From Pseudarthrobacter sp. PS3-L1 (lineage in GTDB: Bacteria; Actinomycetota; Actinomycetes; Actinomycetales; Micrococcaceae), in the NCBI RefSeq assembly GCF_030063285.1, contig NZ_JASISU010000004.1, positions 558,001-622,000 on the forward strand: a stretch of 64,000 nucleotides of DNA, in the 5' to 3' direction. This document shows positions 58,608 through 64,000 of the stretch, in pieces (the first letter of the stretch is position 1; each line of letters opens with the position of its first letter). The translations under genes and the position numbers were made by a program. The notes beneath the pieces were generated by a model, which was not told where the DNA came from, did no database searches, and saw nothing but the letters and a program-made list of their open reading frames with translations.

Positions 58608-59435
58608 TCACCTTTCAATCTCGAATATTTGCGCTTGGCGTTCCTGCTTGGCCTGTGTCCTTTGCATCAGCTCAAGGCCAGCCTGTAAACGCACCTGGGA
58701 TCCAGTGGGGCGCATCCCGCCTTGTGGTGCTCGTTCGGGTAGTGGTCCGTCTTCCCAGCATTTTGCGTTGAGCCATGTTGCTGGGAGTTTCGTGAATGAC
58801 GGGTCACGGTTGGGGTCTTCGCGGTATCTGATCGCGGCTTCGGTTAGCTCTTGGTGTCCGGTGAGCTTCCTCGCTTTGGCGTATGCCTTCTCCGCGACGC
58901 CTTTTGATTCTTTCCTTGGGTATTCGAGGTACCAGTCGATAAATTCGTCGGACACGTTCGGCTTTGCCGGACTAGTCTTCTTACTCTGTTCCCCTGTTCC
59001 CCTGTTCCCCTGTTCCCCTGTTACAGGCGCGACTACTTCGGGAGGGCTCGCGACACTCTCGCGAATTTCGGACTGTTTGTATTCAAAAGTCCCGTCAGGG
59101 CGCGGATTTCTACCCTTACCCGGCTTGTCTATTCGCTGTGCAGACTCCCAGAATGAGATGTATAGCAAACCGTCCCCACTGCCCTCATATCGGTGCACTA
59201 AACCTGCTTGGTATAGCTCGGAAATGGCTTCGGACACCCTCGCGACAGTCTCGCGAGGGTTAGCGAACATGTCGCGAGGAAACACATCAGTGACGATAAG
59301 TTCAATGTCATCAACCCCAACGCCATTGTCGTCAACGTACGATTCGAGCCCCTTTAGGACCAGCCTTGCGCCCCATGAGACTGACGCGATTCTTCGGGAT
59401 TTCCAAAATTCAGGTTTAGTGCCACGGATCCTCAT
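58608..59435 (-). CDS. Replication initiator-like protein with winged helix
   Basis: 275 residues. N-terminal winged helix (MRIRGTKPEFWKSRRIASVS; ARVSEAISELYQAGLVHRYE), a low-complexity linker around residue 140-150 encoded by an octanucleotide repeat (GEQGNRGTGEQ), then a DnaT/DnaD-like region FIDWYLEYPRKESKGVAEKA, followed by PATWLNAKCWEDG. This layout is typical of phage replisome organisers that bind the origin and recruit the helicase. Start preceded by AACGAAAGGAGG. Confidence 0.78.
   Translation of the reverse strand: MRIRGTKPEFWKSRRIASVSWGARLVLKGLESYVDDNGVGVDDIELIVTDVFPRDMFANPRETVARVSEAISELYQAGLVHRYEGSGDGLLYISFWESAQRIDKPGKGRNPRPDGTFEYKQSEIRESVASPPEVVAPVTGEQGNRGTGEQSKKTSPAKPNVSDEFIDWYLEYPRKESKGVAEKAYAKARKLTGHQELTEAAIRYREDPNRDPSFTKLPATWLNAKCWEDGPLPERAPQGGMRPTGSQVRLQAGLELMQRTQAKQERQAQIFEIER
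58987..59022 (-). repeat. Octanucleotide tandem repeat in the replication gene
   Basis: Four full copies of TGTTCCCC (plus strand) and a partial fifth. The unit is not a multiple of three, so a change by one copy shifts the frame between the two halves of the initiator protein. In this sequence the frame is intact. Confidence 0.92.
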
Positions 59436-59440
59436 ACCTG

Positions 59441-59458
59441 CCTCCTTTCGTTGTTATG
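59441..59458 (-). promoter_or_regulatory. Start-associated sequence, copy 3
   Basis: Minus CATAACAACGAAAGGAGG, six bases before the ATG at 59435; an AACAACGAAAG core with a stronger ribosome site. Confidence 0.5.
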
Positions 59459-59771
59459 TTGTCCGGTTGGATGTTTGCAGCTTGTACTCGTGTTCTTTTG
59501 CTTCCGCTACTGCTGCCAGGAGCCCTTTGCGGCCCCCGTATATGGGTTCTGGCAGGCGGAGTTGGGTCTTGTGGGTGACGGTCCCTTCGCGGTGCTTTCT
59601 GAGTTCTCCCGCGACGTATTCCCGATTCCTCCGCATACGGTCCAGTTCAGCTTCGAGCGCCATGATTTCGGCTAACTCTTTTTCGGCTCTTTCGACTTCT
59701 GCGGCTTCGACTTGCTGTCTGTGTCGGAGTGCTTCGAGTCGGGCCTTACTGTCGCCGTGGTGGTACCCCAT
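59454..59771 (-). CDS. Small coiled-coil phage protein
   Basis: ATG at 59771 (MGYHHGDSKARLEALRHRQQ). 105 residues, a long helix VEAAEVERAEKELAEIMALE to AELDRMRRNREYVAGELRKH, then YGGRKGLLAAVAEAKEHEY. It overlaps the 3' third of the previous gene by 100 bases in another frame. Function unknown. Confidence 0.65.
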   Translation of the reverse strand: MGYHHGDSKARLEALRHRQQVEAAEVERAEKELAEIMALEAELDRMRRNREYVAGELRKHREGTVTHKTQLRLPEPIYGGRKGLLAAVAEAKEHEYKLQTSNRTT

Positions 59772-59989
59772 GTGTTTTGCCTCCTTTTGGTCAGGTGGAT
59801 CTTTTTGCATGTGCAGGTATATATGCTGATTGGCTTGCCGATGTAGCTTGAGCTACGCAGTGCTTTGCGTACTGCTTCCTCATTTGCGTAGGCGCGTTTT
59901 TCTGGGGTTGGGCAGTTAGGGCGGAATGCGGTATATCCGGCCTTTTTCGCAGCTGCCCTAAGCATTTTCTGGCGGGCGCTTCTAGCCAT
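59672..59989 (-). CDS. Small basic phage protein
   Basis: 105 residues as read. Residues 1-70 look structured (RQKMLRAAAKKAGYTAFRPN; SYIGKPISIYTCTCKKIHLT) with a CxC pair; the last 35 residues are polar and coincide with the overlapping gene, so they are likely free of constraint. Not recognised. Confidence 0.58.
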   Translation of the reverse strand: MARSARQKMLRAAAKKAGYTAFRPNCPTPEKRAYANEEAVRKALRSSSYIGKPISIYTCTCKKIHLTKRRQNTWGTTTATVRPDSKHSDTDSKSKPQKSKEPKKS

Positions 59990-59992
59990 AAC

Positions 59993-60331
59993 TCACCTCT
60001 TCCGTTTCGTTTTTCGTTGTTCTATGCGGGCTGCTTCCATGCAGGGTTCGCATGCTTTTTCGCCGCGGCGGTTGTGTGCTTTTCGGCCTGATGCTGTGCC
60101 GCGTGCTGCTTTGATGCGCGCCTCGGTTGTGTGGCCTAGTTTTTCGTGGCGTTTGTTGCGGCGGTGTTCATAGAGGACGGCGGCGCAGGGGTCACAAAGC
60201 GGTTCGTGGTTGTCTCGGTGCCTGAGTGCCGCCCCGACTGTCCCGCATGGTTTCAGTTGCCGCCGCTTACGTGGTTTCGCTGGCACTGTTGCTGGCTCAA
60301 TTGTTCGTGTGCCGGCGTATTTGTAGGCCAC
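59993..60331 (-). CDS. Protein with two Cys-His repeat modules
   Basis: GTG at 60331 shares the G of the previous TAG. 112 residues. Two modules of similar layout: CGTVGAALRHRDNHEPLCDP (C..RH..E..C..C) and ASGRKAHNRRGEKACEPCM (K.H.R.GE..C..C), between basic helices. Similar modules occur in many actinophage proteins, among them the N-terminus of the small terminase here. Nucleic-acid binding is likely. The frame upstream to 60502 is probably not used. Confidence 0.68.
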   Translation of the reverse strand: MAYKYAGTRTIEPATVPAKPRKRRQLKPCGTVGAALRHRDNHEPLCDPCAAVLYEHRRNKRHEKLGHTTEARIKAARGTASGRKAHNRRGEKACEPCMEAARIEQRKTKRKR

Positions 60332-60522
60332 TATTTGTCCTTCCCGCGCATCTGGTTGCTTACTGCCGTGTCGCCTGTTGGATCCCGGTATGCGGTGCGC
60401 CCTGGTGCTTCCACGGTTGGTGCACCGAGTAGTTGCGCGAGTGGTACCAGGTGGCACGGACAAGCGCGCTGACGGGCACACGTTGTTGGCGTCCAGCAGC
60501 ACCCTCTACGGCACGCGGTCAT
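60331..60522 (-). CDS. Small Cys-rich phage protein
   Basis: 63 residues from ATG 60522, overlapping the previous stop (ATGA) and the next start. MTACRRGCCWTPTTCARQRA, with five Cys in the first 19 residues, then an Arg/Pro-rich tail. The overlaps at both ends support it, but coding quality is modest. Confidence 0.5.
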   Translation of the reverse strand: MTACRRGCCWTPTTCARQRACPCHLVPLAQLLGAPTVEAPGRTAYRDPTGDTAVSNQMRGKDK

Positions 60523-60722
60523 GCCCACCCGCTAACGATCTCTTGGACACTTTTGCCGTTGTAGAGTCCGTGCCATTCGCCGTTGGGGAATCGTTGGATG
60601 ATGGTGTACTCGGTGCCGGGGCTCGTGTTGGCGGCCTGCGTTCCTTCGAGTGCGGCACCTTCAATGGTTGGGTGGCTGGTTATTGTGTCCTGCCCCGCTA
60701 TCAGGGCTGCGTAAAGGGTCAT
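60519..60722 (-). CDS. Small hypothetical phage protein
   Basis: 67 residues, ATG with AGAAGGAGACCACA upstream. MTLYAALIAGQDTITSHPTI, EYTIIQRFPNGEWHGLYNGK: beta-rich, acidic. No family known to me. Confidence 0.68.
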   Translation of the reverse strand: MTLYAALIAGQDTITSHPTIEGAALEGTQAANTSPGTEYTIIQRFPNGEWHGLYNGKSVQEIVSGWA

Positions 60723-60790
60723 TGTGGTCTCCTTCTGGTGTGGGTGCGGGGACTAACCGTTACTGGCTACTCCCCGCACTTTTCGGGCAT

Positions 60791-60818
60791 AAAAAAACCC
60801 GCAACATGATGTGCGGGT
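60791..60818 (-). terminator. Terminator after ssb
   Basis: Minus ACCCGCA, 8-base loop, TGCGGGT, then TTTTTT and ATGCCCG. It is 19 bases beyond the ssb stop. The sequence after the U-run is shared with the sites at 33612 and 38961. Confidence 0.8.
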
Positions 60819-60836
60819 AACAGGATGGTGGGGTGG

Positions 60837-61334
60837 CTAGAAAGCAGGATCCGAGTCGGCCAAGTTGCCCCATCCGCCGCCCGTGTCGGACGTTGGTGGT
60901 GTCGCCCACGGGTCATCCTGGGCTGGCTGGCTGCTATTGCCATGGATACCTCCATTGCCGCCACTGAACCCGCCAGCCCGGTTCGCTGATGTTTGCTGCT
61001 GACCACCCTTGCGTGATGGCATGATATCCACGCCTTTCACATTCACGTCGAGGCTTGTCCCCTTGGATCCGTCCCTGGCTTCGTATTTGCGGGACATGAA
61101 GTCGCCGTAGACCGTGAGTCTTGAGCCTTTGGTGATTTTCCCGTCGTAGTGTTCTGCGAGGCTGCCCCAGATTGTGCACTCAAGCCACTGTTCGGCCAGC
61201 GTCTCCCATTCTCCGTTTTCGAGTTTGCGTGACTTTGAGTCTGCGAGGCTGAAACTCATGAACGGCGAACCTGACGTTGTGTATTTCATTTCGCCGTCGC
61301 GGCCAGCATTTCCGGTAACCTTGATATCTGCCAT
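60837..61334 (-). CDS. ssb: Single-stranded DNA-binding protein
   Basis: 165 residues. OB fold (residues 1-110) with VTGNAGRDGEMKYTTSGSPF, EWETLAEQWLECTIWGSLAE and KGSRLTVYGDFMSRKYEARD, then a Gly/Gln/Asn-rich linker and the C-terminal tail NLADSDPAF, a variant of the acidic DDDIPF tip that binds partner proteins. It should work with the RecT and exonuclease encoded just upstream in replication and recombination. Confidence 0.93.
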   Translation of the reverse strand: MADIKVTGNAGRDGEMKYTTSGSPFMSFSLADSKSRKLENGEWETLAEQWLECTIWGSLAEHYDGKITKGSRLTVYGDFMSRKYEARDGSKGTSLDVNVKGVDIMPSRKGGQQQTSANRAGGFSGGNGGIHGNSSQPAQDDPWATPPTSDTGGGWGNLADSDPAF

Positions 61335-61336
61335 CT

Positions 61337-61720
61337 TTATCCTTCTTCTTTCGTTGTGTTTATTTCGATCCAGAACCCGGTGCCGTAGTAGCCGTTATCG
61401 CTTCCTTCTGCCGTGATTACCTCGGCCCCGATACCCTCCGAGTAAACGAACATCCGCACGTTACCCGAGTAGGATTCTTCTTCTTCGTCTTTCACTTCGA
61501 CGGCGGTGATGATGTTCGGGAATGTTGCAAGCTTGCTGATTTCGTACCACCCTTCGCCGCAACCTCCGCACCCCTCATTGCCATGGATTGTGAGTGTTTT
61601 GCCGTTGTCGAGCGTTAGCGTTGTTTCGGTTGCGGCGGTGATTGATCTTCCTAAGAAAAGTTCTTCAATCCCTTCCTTGTCCGCATGGCTTATTGACCCT
61701 TCATCCCATTCATTCGCCAT
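61337..61720 (-). CDS. Hypothetical phage protein
   Basis: ATG at 61720 (MANEWDEGSISHADKEGIEE). 127 residues. A beta-rich middle with TLTLDNGKTLTIHGNEGCGG and CGEGWYEISKLATFPNIITA, then WIEINTTKEEG. Similar proteins of unknown function are widespread in actinophage recombination regions. It is followed by ssb with 2 bases between. Confidence 0.72.
   Translation of the reverse strand: MANEWDEGSISHADKEGIEELFLGRSITAATETTLTLDNGKTLTIHGNEGCGGCGEGWYEISKLATFPNIITAVEVKDEEEESYSGNVRMFVYSEGIGAEVITAEGSDNGYYGTGFWIEINTTKEEG
61345..61358 (-). promoter_or_regulatory. Start-associated sequence, copy 4
   Basis: Minus CACAACGAAAGAAG, 11 bases before the ssb ATG, with a second AAGGA between. Confidence 0.5.
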
Positions 61721-61722
61721 TG

Positions 61723-61917
61723 CTATGCATCTTCTTTCGTTGCGATTTGTTCTAGGACCTGAACCCATTGCCGGGCCGTTTCGGGGGTGATGTGGAAGTA
61801 CAAGCACTCGTTCATGACAACCTGATGACCAACCGGCCACCACTGTTTGATGTCCGCAATGTGGATCGGCGCGGCATGGAATTTGGCGATTACTTGACCA
61901 GCTACTGGGTCGATCAT
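61723..61917 (-). CDS. Small hypothetical phage protein
   Basis: 64 residues, overlapping the recT stop by 4 bases. MIDPVAGQVIAKFHAAPIHI, then FHITPETARQWVQVLEQIAT. Not recognised; it ends TKEDA because the next start-associated sequence is read as codons. Confidence 0.68.
   Translation of the reverse strand: MIDPVAGQVIAKFHAAPIHIADIKQWWPVGHQVVMNECLYFHITPETARQWVQVLEQIATKEDA
61731..61744 (-). promoter_or_regulatory. Start-associated sequence, copy 5
   Basis: Minus CGCAACGAAAGAAG, 10 bases before the ATG at 61720. Confidence 0.5.
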
Positions 61918-62642
61918 TTGACTGATCCTCTGATGTATTCGAGGTCTGCGCTGTGAGCCCCTGCCATTTCGGCGCTTGCGTGGATGCGACGCAGTTCTGT
62001 CTCGTTCCCGTTGGCTGCGTCAGCGAGTGCGATCCAGTCGGTTGGCTCATCCACAACACCGTCGTCGTCAACGGGGATATCCGTGGGCGCTGGGACTTCT
62101 GCCCTGAGCCTGTCCGCCACCGACTGGGCCGGGGCTTGGCTTGGTGACTCTCCCAGAGATTCGAGTTCTTCGGTTGAGTGCTGAATCCCGTGCATTGCAT
62201 CCGGCGCGCCAGCCCTGCACACTTCTGTGATGGCACGTGATCGGAGCATCGCGGCCGGGTAGTTCTTCCATGTTGGGGTATTGAGCCCTGCCTGCTTGGC
62301 TTTTGAAATGTCCCACCTGGCTTTGAACTCAAAGTCTGGATCATCTTGCCGTACCAACGTCGCCTCGGCGTAAGTGTCGTCACCGACAACGCGGAGGCGG
62401 TGACCTGCGCGGCGAACCATTGTTCCGATTAGGTCGGCGGACGCTGACGGCTTCCCGTTGATGACGTGCACGGAAGTGATTGCGTGGATCGGCTTCATTC
62501 CTAGGGCTTCGGCAAACTCGATTGCGAAGAGAAGGTTTGCGGGATTGTTCTGGTAGGCCTTTGGGAGGAGGTTGGAAACCGCCAGCGTCTTGGCGTATTC
62601 GACTTTACTCATTGTCCCCATCGGGACGATTTCGTTACTCAT
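61914..62642 (-). CDS. recT: RecT-family single-strand annealing protein
   Basis: 242 residues. AKTLAVSNLLPKAYQNNPAN near residue 18, EALGMKPIHAITSVHVINGK near 45, PSASADLIGTMVRRAGHRLR and YPAAMLRSRAITEVCRAGAP near 130 are the blocks of phage RecT proteins. The C-terminal 90 residues are acidic and less conserved. It anneals single strands made by the exonuclease whose gene overlaps its start by 4 bases. Confidence 0.88.
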   Translation of the reverse strand: MSNEIVPMGTMSKVEYAKTLAVSNLLPKAYQNNPANLLFAIEFAEALGMKPIHAITSVHVINGKPSASADLIGTMVRRAGHRLRVVGDDTYAEATLVRQDDPDFEFKARWDISKAKQAGLNTPTWKNYPAAMLRSRAITEVCRAGAPDAMHGIQHSTEELESLGESPSQAPAQSVADRLRAEVPAPTDIPVDDDGVVDEPTDWIALADAANGNETELRRIHASAEMAGAHSADLEYIRGSVK

Positions 62643-63460
62643 GCTCTTTCCAACTCTCTTTCAATTTTGATTCGTGTCCATGGCTTCATGCGCGCCTTAG
62701 GAGCCGGTTGGTAGCTTGGCCATTCGTTATTTTCTCGGCACTTGTTCCAGAGTTTGATTGCCAACTGGTTGCGTTCACGGGCTAGTTCAACGTCTTCCGG
62801 GTCAAGCTCTGGGAGTGATACGGCTGGCACGCCGCCCTTTTCGACGACGATGAAAACGAATGTTGGCCGGGATCCTGCGGCGGCCTCAATGCCGTCCTCG
62901 TACCATGCCTGCTGACCGAAGTAGCCGAAGTCTGATGCGCTCTTGTCGAACTCCCACGGGTCGGCGGAGACTGAACTTTTTAGGTCAACGCAGATCGGCC
63001 CGATTGGTGAATTTGGCACGTAGTAATCTGGTCTGCATTTGAGCGTTGAGCCCGATTCGTGCTTCCAGAAGATCGACTGCTCAGCTTTCCCGCCTGAGAG
63101 TAAGAGCGCGGCATCCGCGTTGGCCCAAACGGCATCCCTCATGGCGCGTATCTCGTCCCAAAGTGCGGGCAGGACGGGGATTAGTCCGCTTGACCGGGCC
63201 TCCGCCGCCGCCTCTTTTGCCGCTTTCGTGCGCCAACTATCGAAGTCAAGTACGACTGCCTGCGACTCGTCGTTTTCGAGGACGAGGGAGTGGGTGAGTG
63301 TCCCAACCTCAAATGCCTCGTTCGTTTCTTTGATGGACTGCCGTGCCTTGAAGTGGAGCGGTGACTTGTCCAGGATTAGCTTCGATCCTGACGATGACAG
63401 TGCGGTGTGGTCCGCGTGGTATTCGGAATTTTTCAGTCCGTCATATATGCCGGGTTTCAT
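62639..63460 (-). CDS. RecE-like exonuclease (PD-(D/E)XK)
   Basis: ATG at 63460 behind AGAAGG. 273 residues. MKPGIYDGLKNSEYHADHTA, LSSSGSKLILDKSPLHFKAR and EAFEVGTLTHSLVLE are the conserved N-terminal part, CRPDYYV then PICVDLKSSVSADPWEFDKS hold the catalytic Asp and Asp-x-Lys, and GYFGQQAWYEDGIEAA the last motif. It degrades one strand from DNA ends to give 3' tails for RecT. The frame upstream to 63658 is blocked by the terminator. Confidence 0.88.
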   Translation of the reverse strand: MKPGIYDGLKNSEYHADHTALSSSGSKLILDKSPLHFKARQSIKETNEAFEVGTLTHSLVLENDESQAVVLDFDSWRTKAAKEAAAEARSSGLIPVLPALWDEIRAMRDAVWANADAALLLSGGKAEQSIFWKHESGSTLKCRPDYYVPNSPIGPICVDLKSSVSADPWEFDKSASDFGYFGQQAWYEDGIEAAAGSRPTFVFIVVEKGGVPAVSLPELDPEDVELARERNQLAIKLWNKCRENNEWPSYQPAPKARMKPWTRIKIERELERA

Positions 63461-63484
63461 CTTTTTCCTTCTCTTTTTGGGTGC

Positions 63485-63509
63485 AAAAAAGCCGCCCGTG
63501 TTAGGCGGC
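63485..63509 (-). terminator. Hairpin/U-tract upstream of the exonuclease start
   Basis: Minus GCCGCC, loop TAACACG, GGCGGC, TTTTTT, then GCACCC; the exonuclease ATG follows 25 bases after the U-run. Confidence 0.75.
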
Positions 63510-63537
63510 TCAGTCGTTCGTGGTTGACCGGCAAAAA

Positions 63538-63681
63538 TCAGCCGGCAGGGGATTGGGTGGCTTCGAGTGCTGCCATGCCAGATACTTGGTGGCACATGAG
63601 TCCGGCGCGTTCCATGCAGCAGTGGCCTTCGTGGAATCGGGCTGGTTCCGTCCAGCACCGACAGGGTTGGTCCTTACTCAT
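63538..63681 (-). CDS. Small Cys-rich phage protein
   Basis: 47 residues, shorter than common cut-offs. ATG overlaps the upstream stop by 8 bases. MSKDQPCRCWTEPARFHEGH, then CCMERAGLMCHQVSGMAALE. The Cys/His spacing suggests a zinc site. No clear ribosome site, so translation would be by coupling. Confidence 0.5.
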   Translation of the reverse strand: MSKDQPCRCWTEPARFHEGHCCMERAGLMCHQVSGMAALEATQSPAG

Positions 63682-63949
63682 GGGCAGTGTGGGTCAGGAT
63701 TCGCATCCAAGGTGTAGTGATTCTCGACTTATCATCAGACCACGCACGGGATTGGCAGCCATTGGAACCGTCGCCTTCAATCCCACATTCCACCAGCTCA
63801 TAGTGCTTTAGGTCCCACCCGTAGGCAATAACGGATTGACCCCAGTGGTCGCAGTCTCCCGTATATGACTCCGCTGGCTTTGGGCCTTCACCGCTAAACC
63901 AATGGATAGCACCATGCGTTGGGTCGTCAATCGTGGGAATGTCACTCAC
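63674..63949 (-). CDS. Hypothetical phage protein
   Basis: 91 residues, GTG start overlapping the previous stop (GTGA). HGAIHWFSGEGPKPAESYTG, then DCDHWGQSVIAYGWDLKHYE: an acidic, Trp/His-rich protein with several Cys (DCD, VECG, NGCQ). No family recognised. Confidence 0.65.
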   Translation of the reverse strand: MSDIPTIDDPTHGAIHWFSGEGPKPAESYTGDCDHWGQSVIAYGWDLKHYELVECGIEGDGSNGCQSRAWSDDKSRITTPWMRILTHTAHE

Positions 63950-64000
63950 CCTTGCCCCCTCAGCCCGGCAGCACGAGCAGCCAGTTCGTCAAGGGTGCGC
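63946..64000 (-). CDS. Phage gene, 3' end only
   Basis: The frame is open to the window edge: RTLDELAARAAGLRGQG then TGA, overlapping the next start by 4 bases as in the rest of the operon. Too short for a function. Confidence 0.6.
   Translation of the reverse strand, partial: RTLDELAARAAGLRGQG

Larger units (their letters stand above)
30800..64000. mobile_element. Siphovirus-type prophage, left boundary to window end
   Basis: Begins at the tRNA fragment and runs past the right edge. Holds complete packaging, head, tail, lysis and recombination modules with tightly packed, mostly 4-base-overlapping leftward genes. Integrase, repressor and excisionase are absent from the window and should lie to the right, next to the intact tRNA. 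I see no large insertions or broken virion genes, so the element may be inducible. Confidence 0.93.

Noticed and set aside
61337..62389. A 350-codon extension of the gene at 61337-61720
   Set aside because: The extension runs through recT and a small gene in another frame. Only the part from ATG 61720 has coding character.

Overview
The window looks like a chromosomal segment of a high-GC actinobacterium of the Micrococcaceae, most likely Arthrobacter or a close relative. The evidence is the GC-rich coding bias, the actinobacterial style of the NAD operon and regulators, leaderless promoters and an actinophage-type prophage. The genus is an inference from family resemblance, not a database result.

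Bases 1 to about 30,799 are host chromosome. They hold a truncated MFS exporter, an IclR regulator divergent from an MHS-family symporter, and a leftward cluster for a 2-oxoacid/acetoin-type dehydrogenase. In that cluster the E2 component seems to be split into a free lipoyl protein and a separate alpha/beta hydrolase. Next come an amino-acid permease with its divergent Lrp regulator, a secreted hydrolase, and a complete NAD operon (nrtR-nadA-nadB-nadC-cysteine desulfurase) with a near-perfect palindrome in front of it. After a run of housekeeping and stress genes (GtrA, DUF1684, transglutaminase, MarR plus flavin monooxygenase with a palindromic operator, an RND pump, mqo, a peptide-binding lipoprotein, a fasciclin lipoprotein) come tRNA-Leu(UAG), a Bcp peroxiredoxin, a MarR regulator and a decayed GNAT gene.

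From about 30,800 to the right edge lies the larger part of a siphovirus-type prophage. Its left boundary is a 3' tRNA fragment followed outward by the host tRNA terminator. The intact tRNA, integrase and immunity genes should therefore lie beyond base 64,000. Nearly all phage genes run leftward. From right to left these are: recombination genes (RecE-like exonuclease, RecT, SSB), small early genes, replication genes, RusA and zinc-finger proteins, a non-coding junction at 53.2-53.7 kb, then HNH, terminase, portal, scaffold, capsid, connectors, tail tube, frameshifted tail chaperone, tape measure, tail tip, a large receptor-binding protein, lysis genes and an accessory cassette next to the attachment site.

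Two islands break the leftward order. One is a rightward pair at 39.0-39.5 kb (a ribbon-helix-helix regulator plus a lipoprotein) with its own sigma-A-like promoter and a palindrome inside the promoter spacer. The other is a small rightward gene at 34.5 kb. A second ribbon-helix-helix regulator, a clear paralogue of the first, heads the accessory cassette at 31.0-32.5 kb behind a promoter of the same design. These are the best candidates for genes expressed from the lysogen, such as superinfection exclusion or host-benefit functions. The phage also carries hairpin/U-tract modules directly upstream of start codons, and a conserved sequence upstream of several early starts that extends beyond the ribosome binding site.
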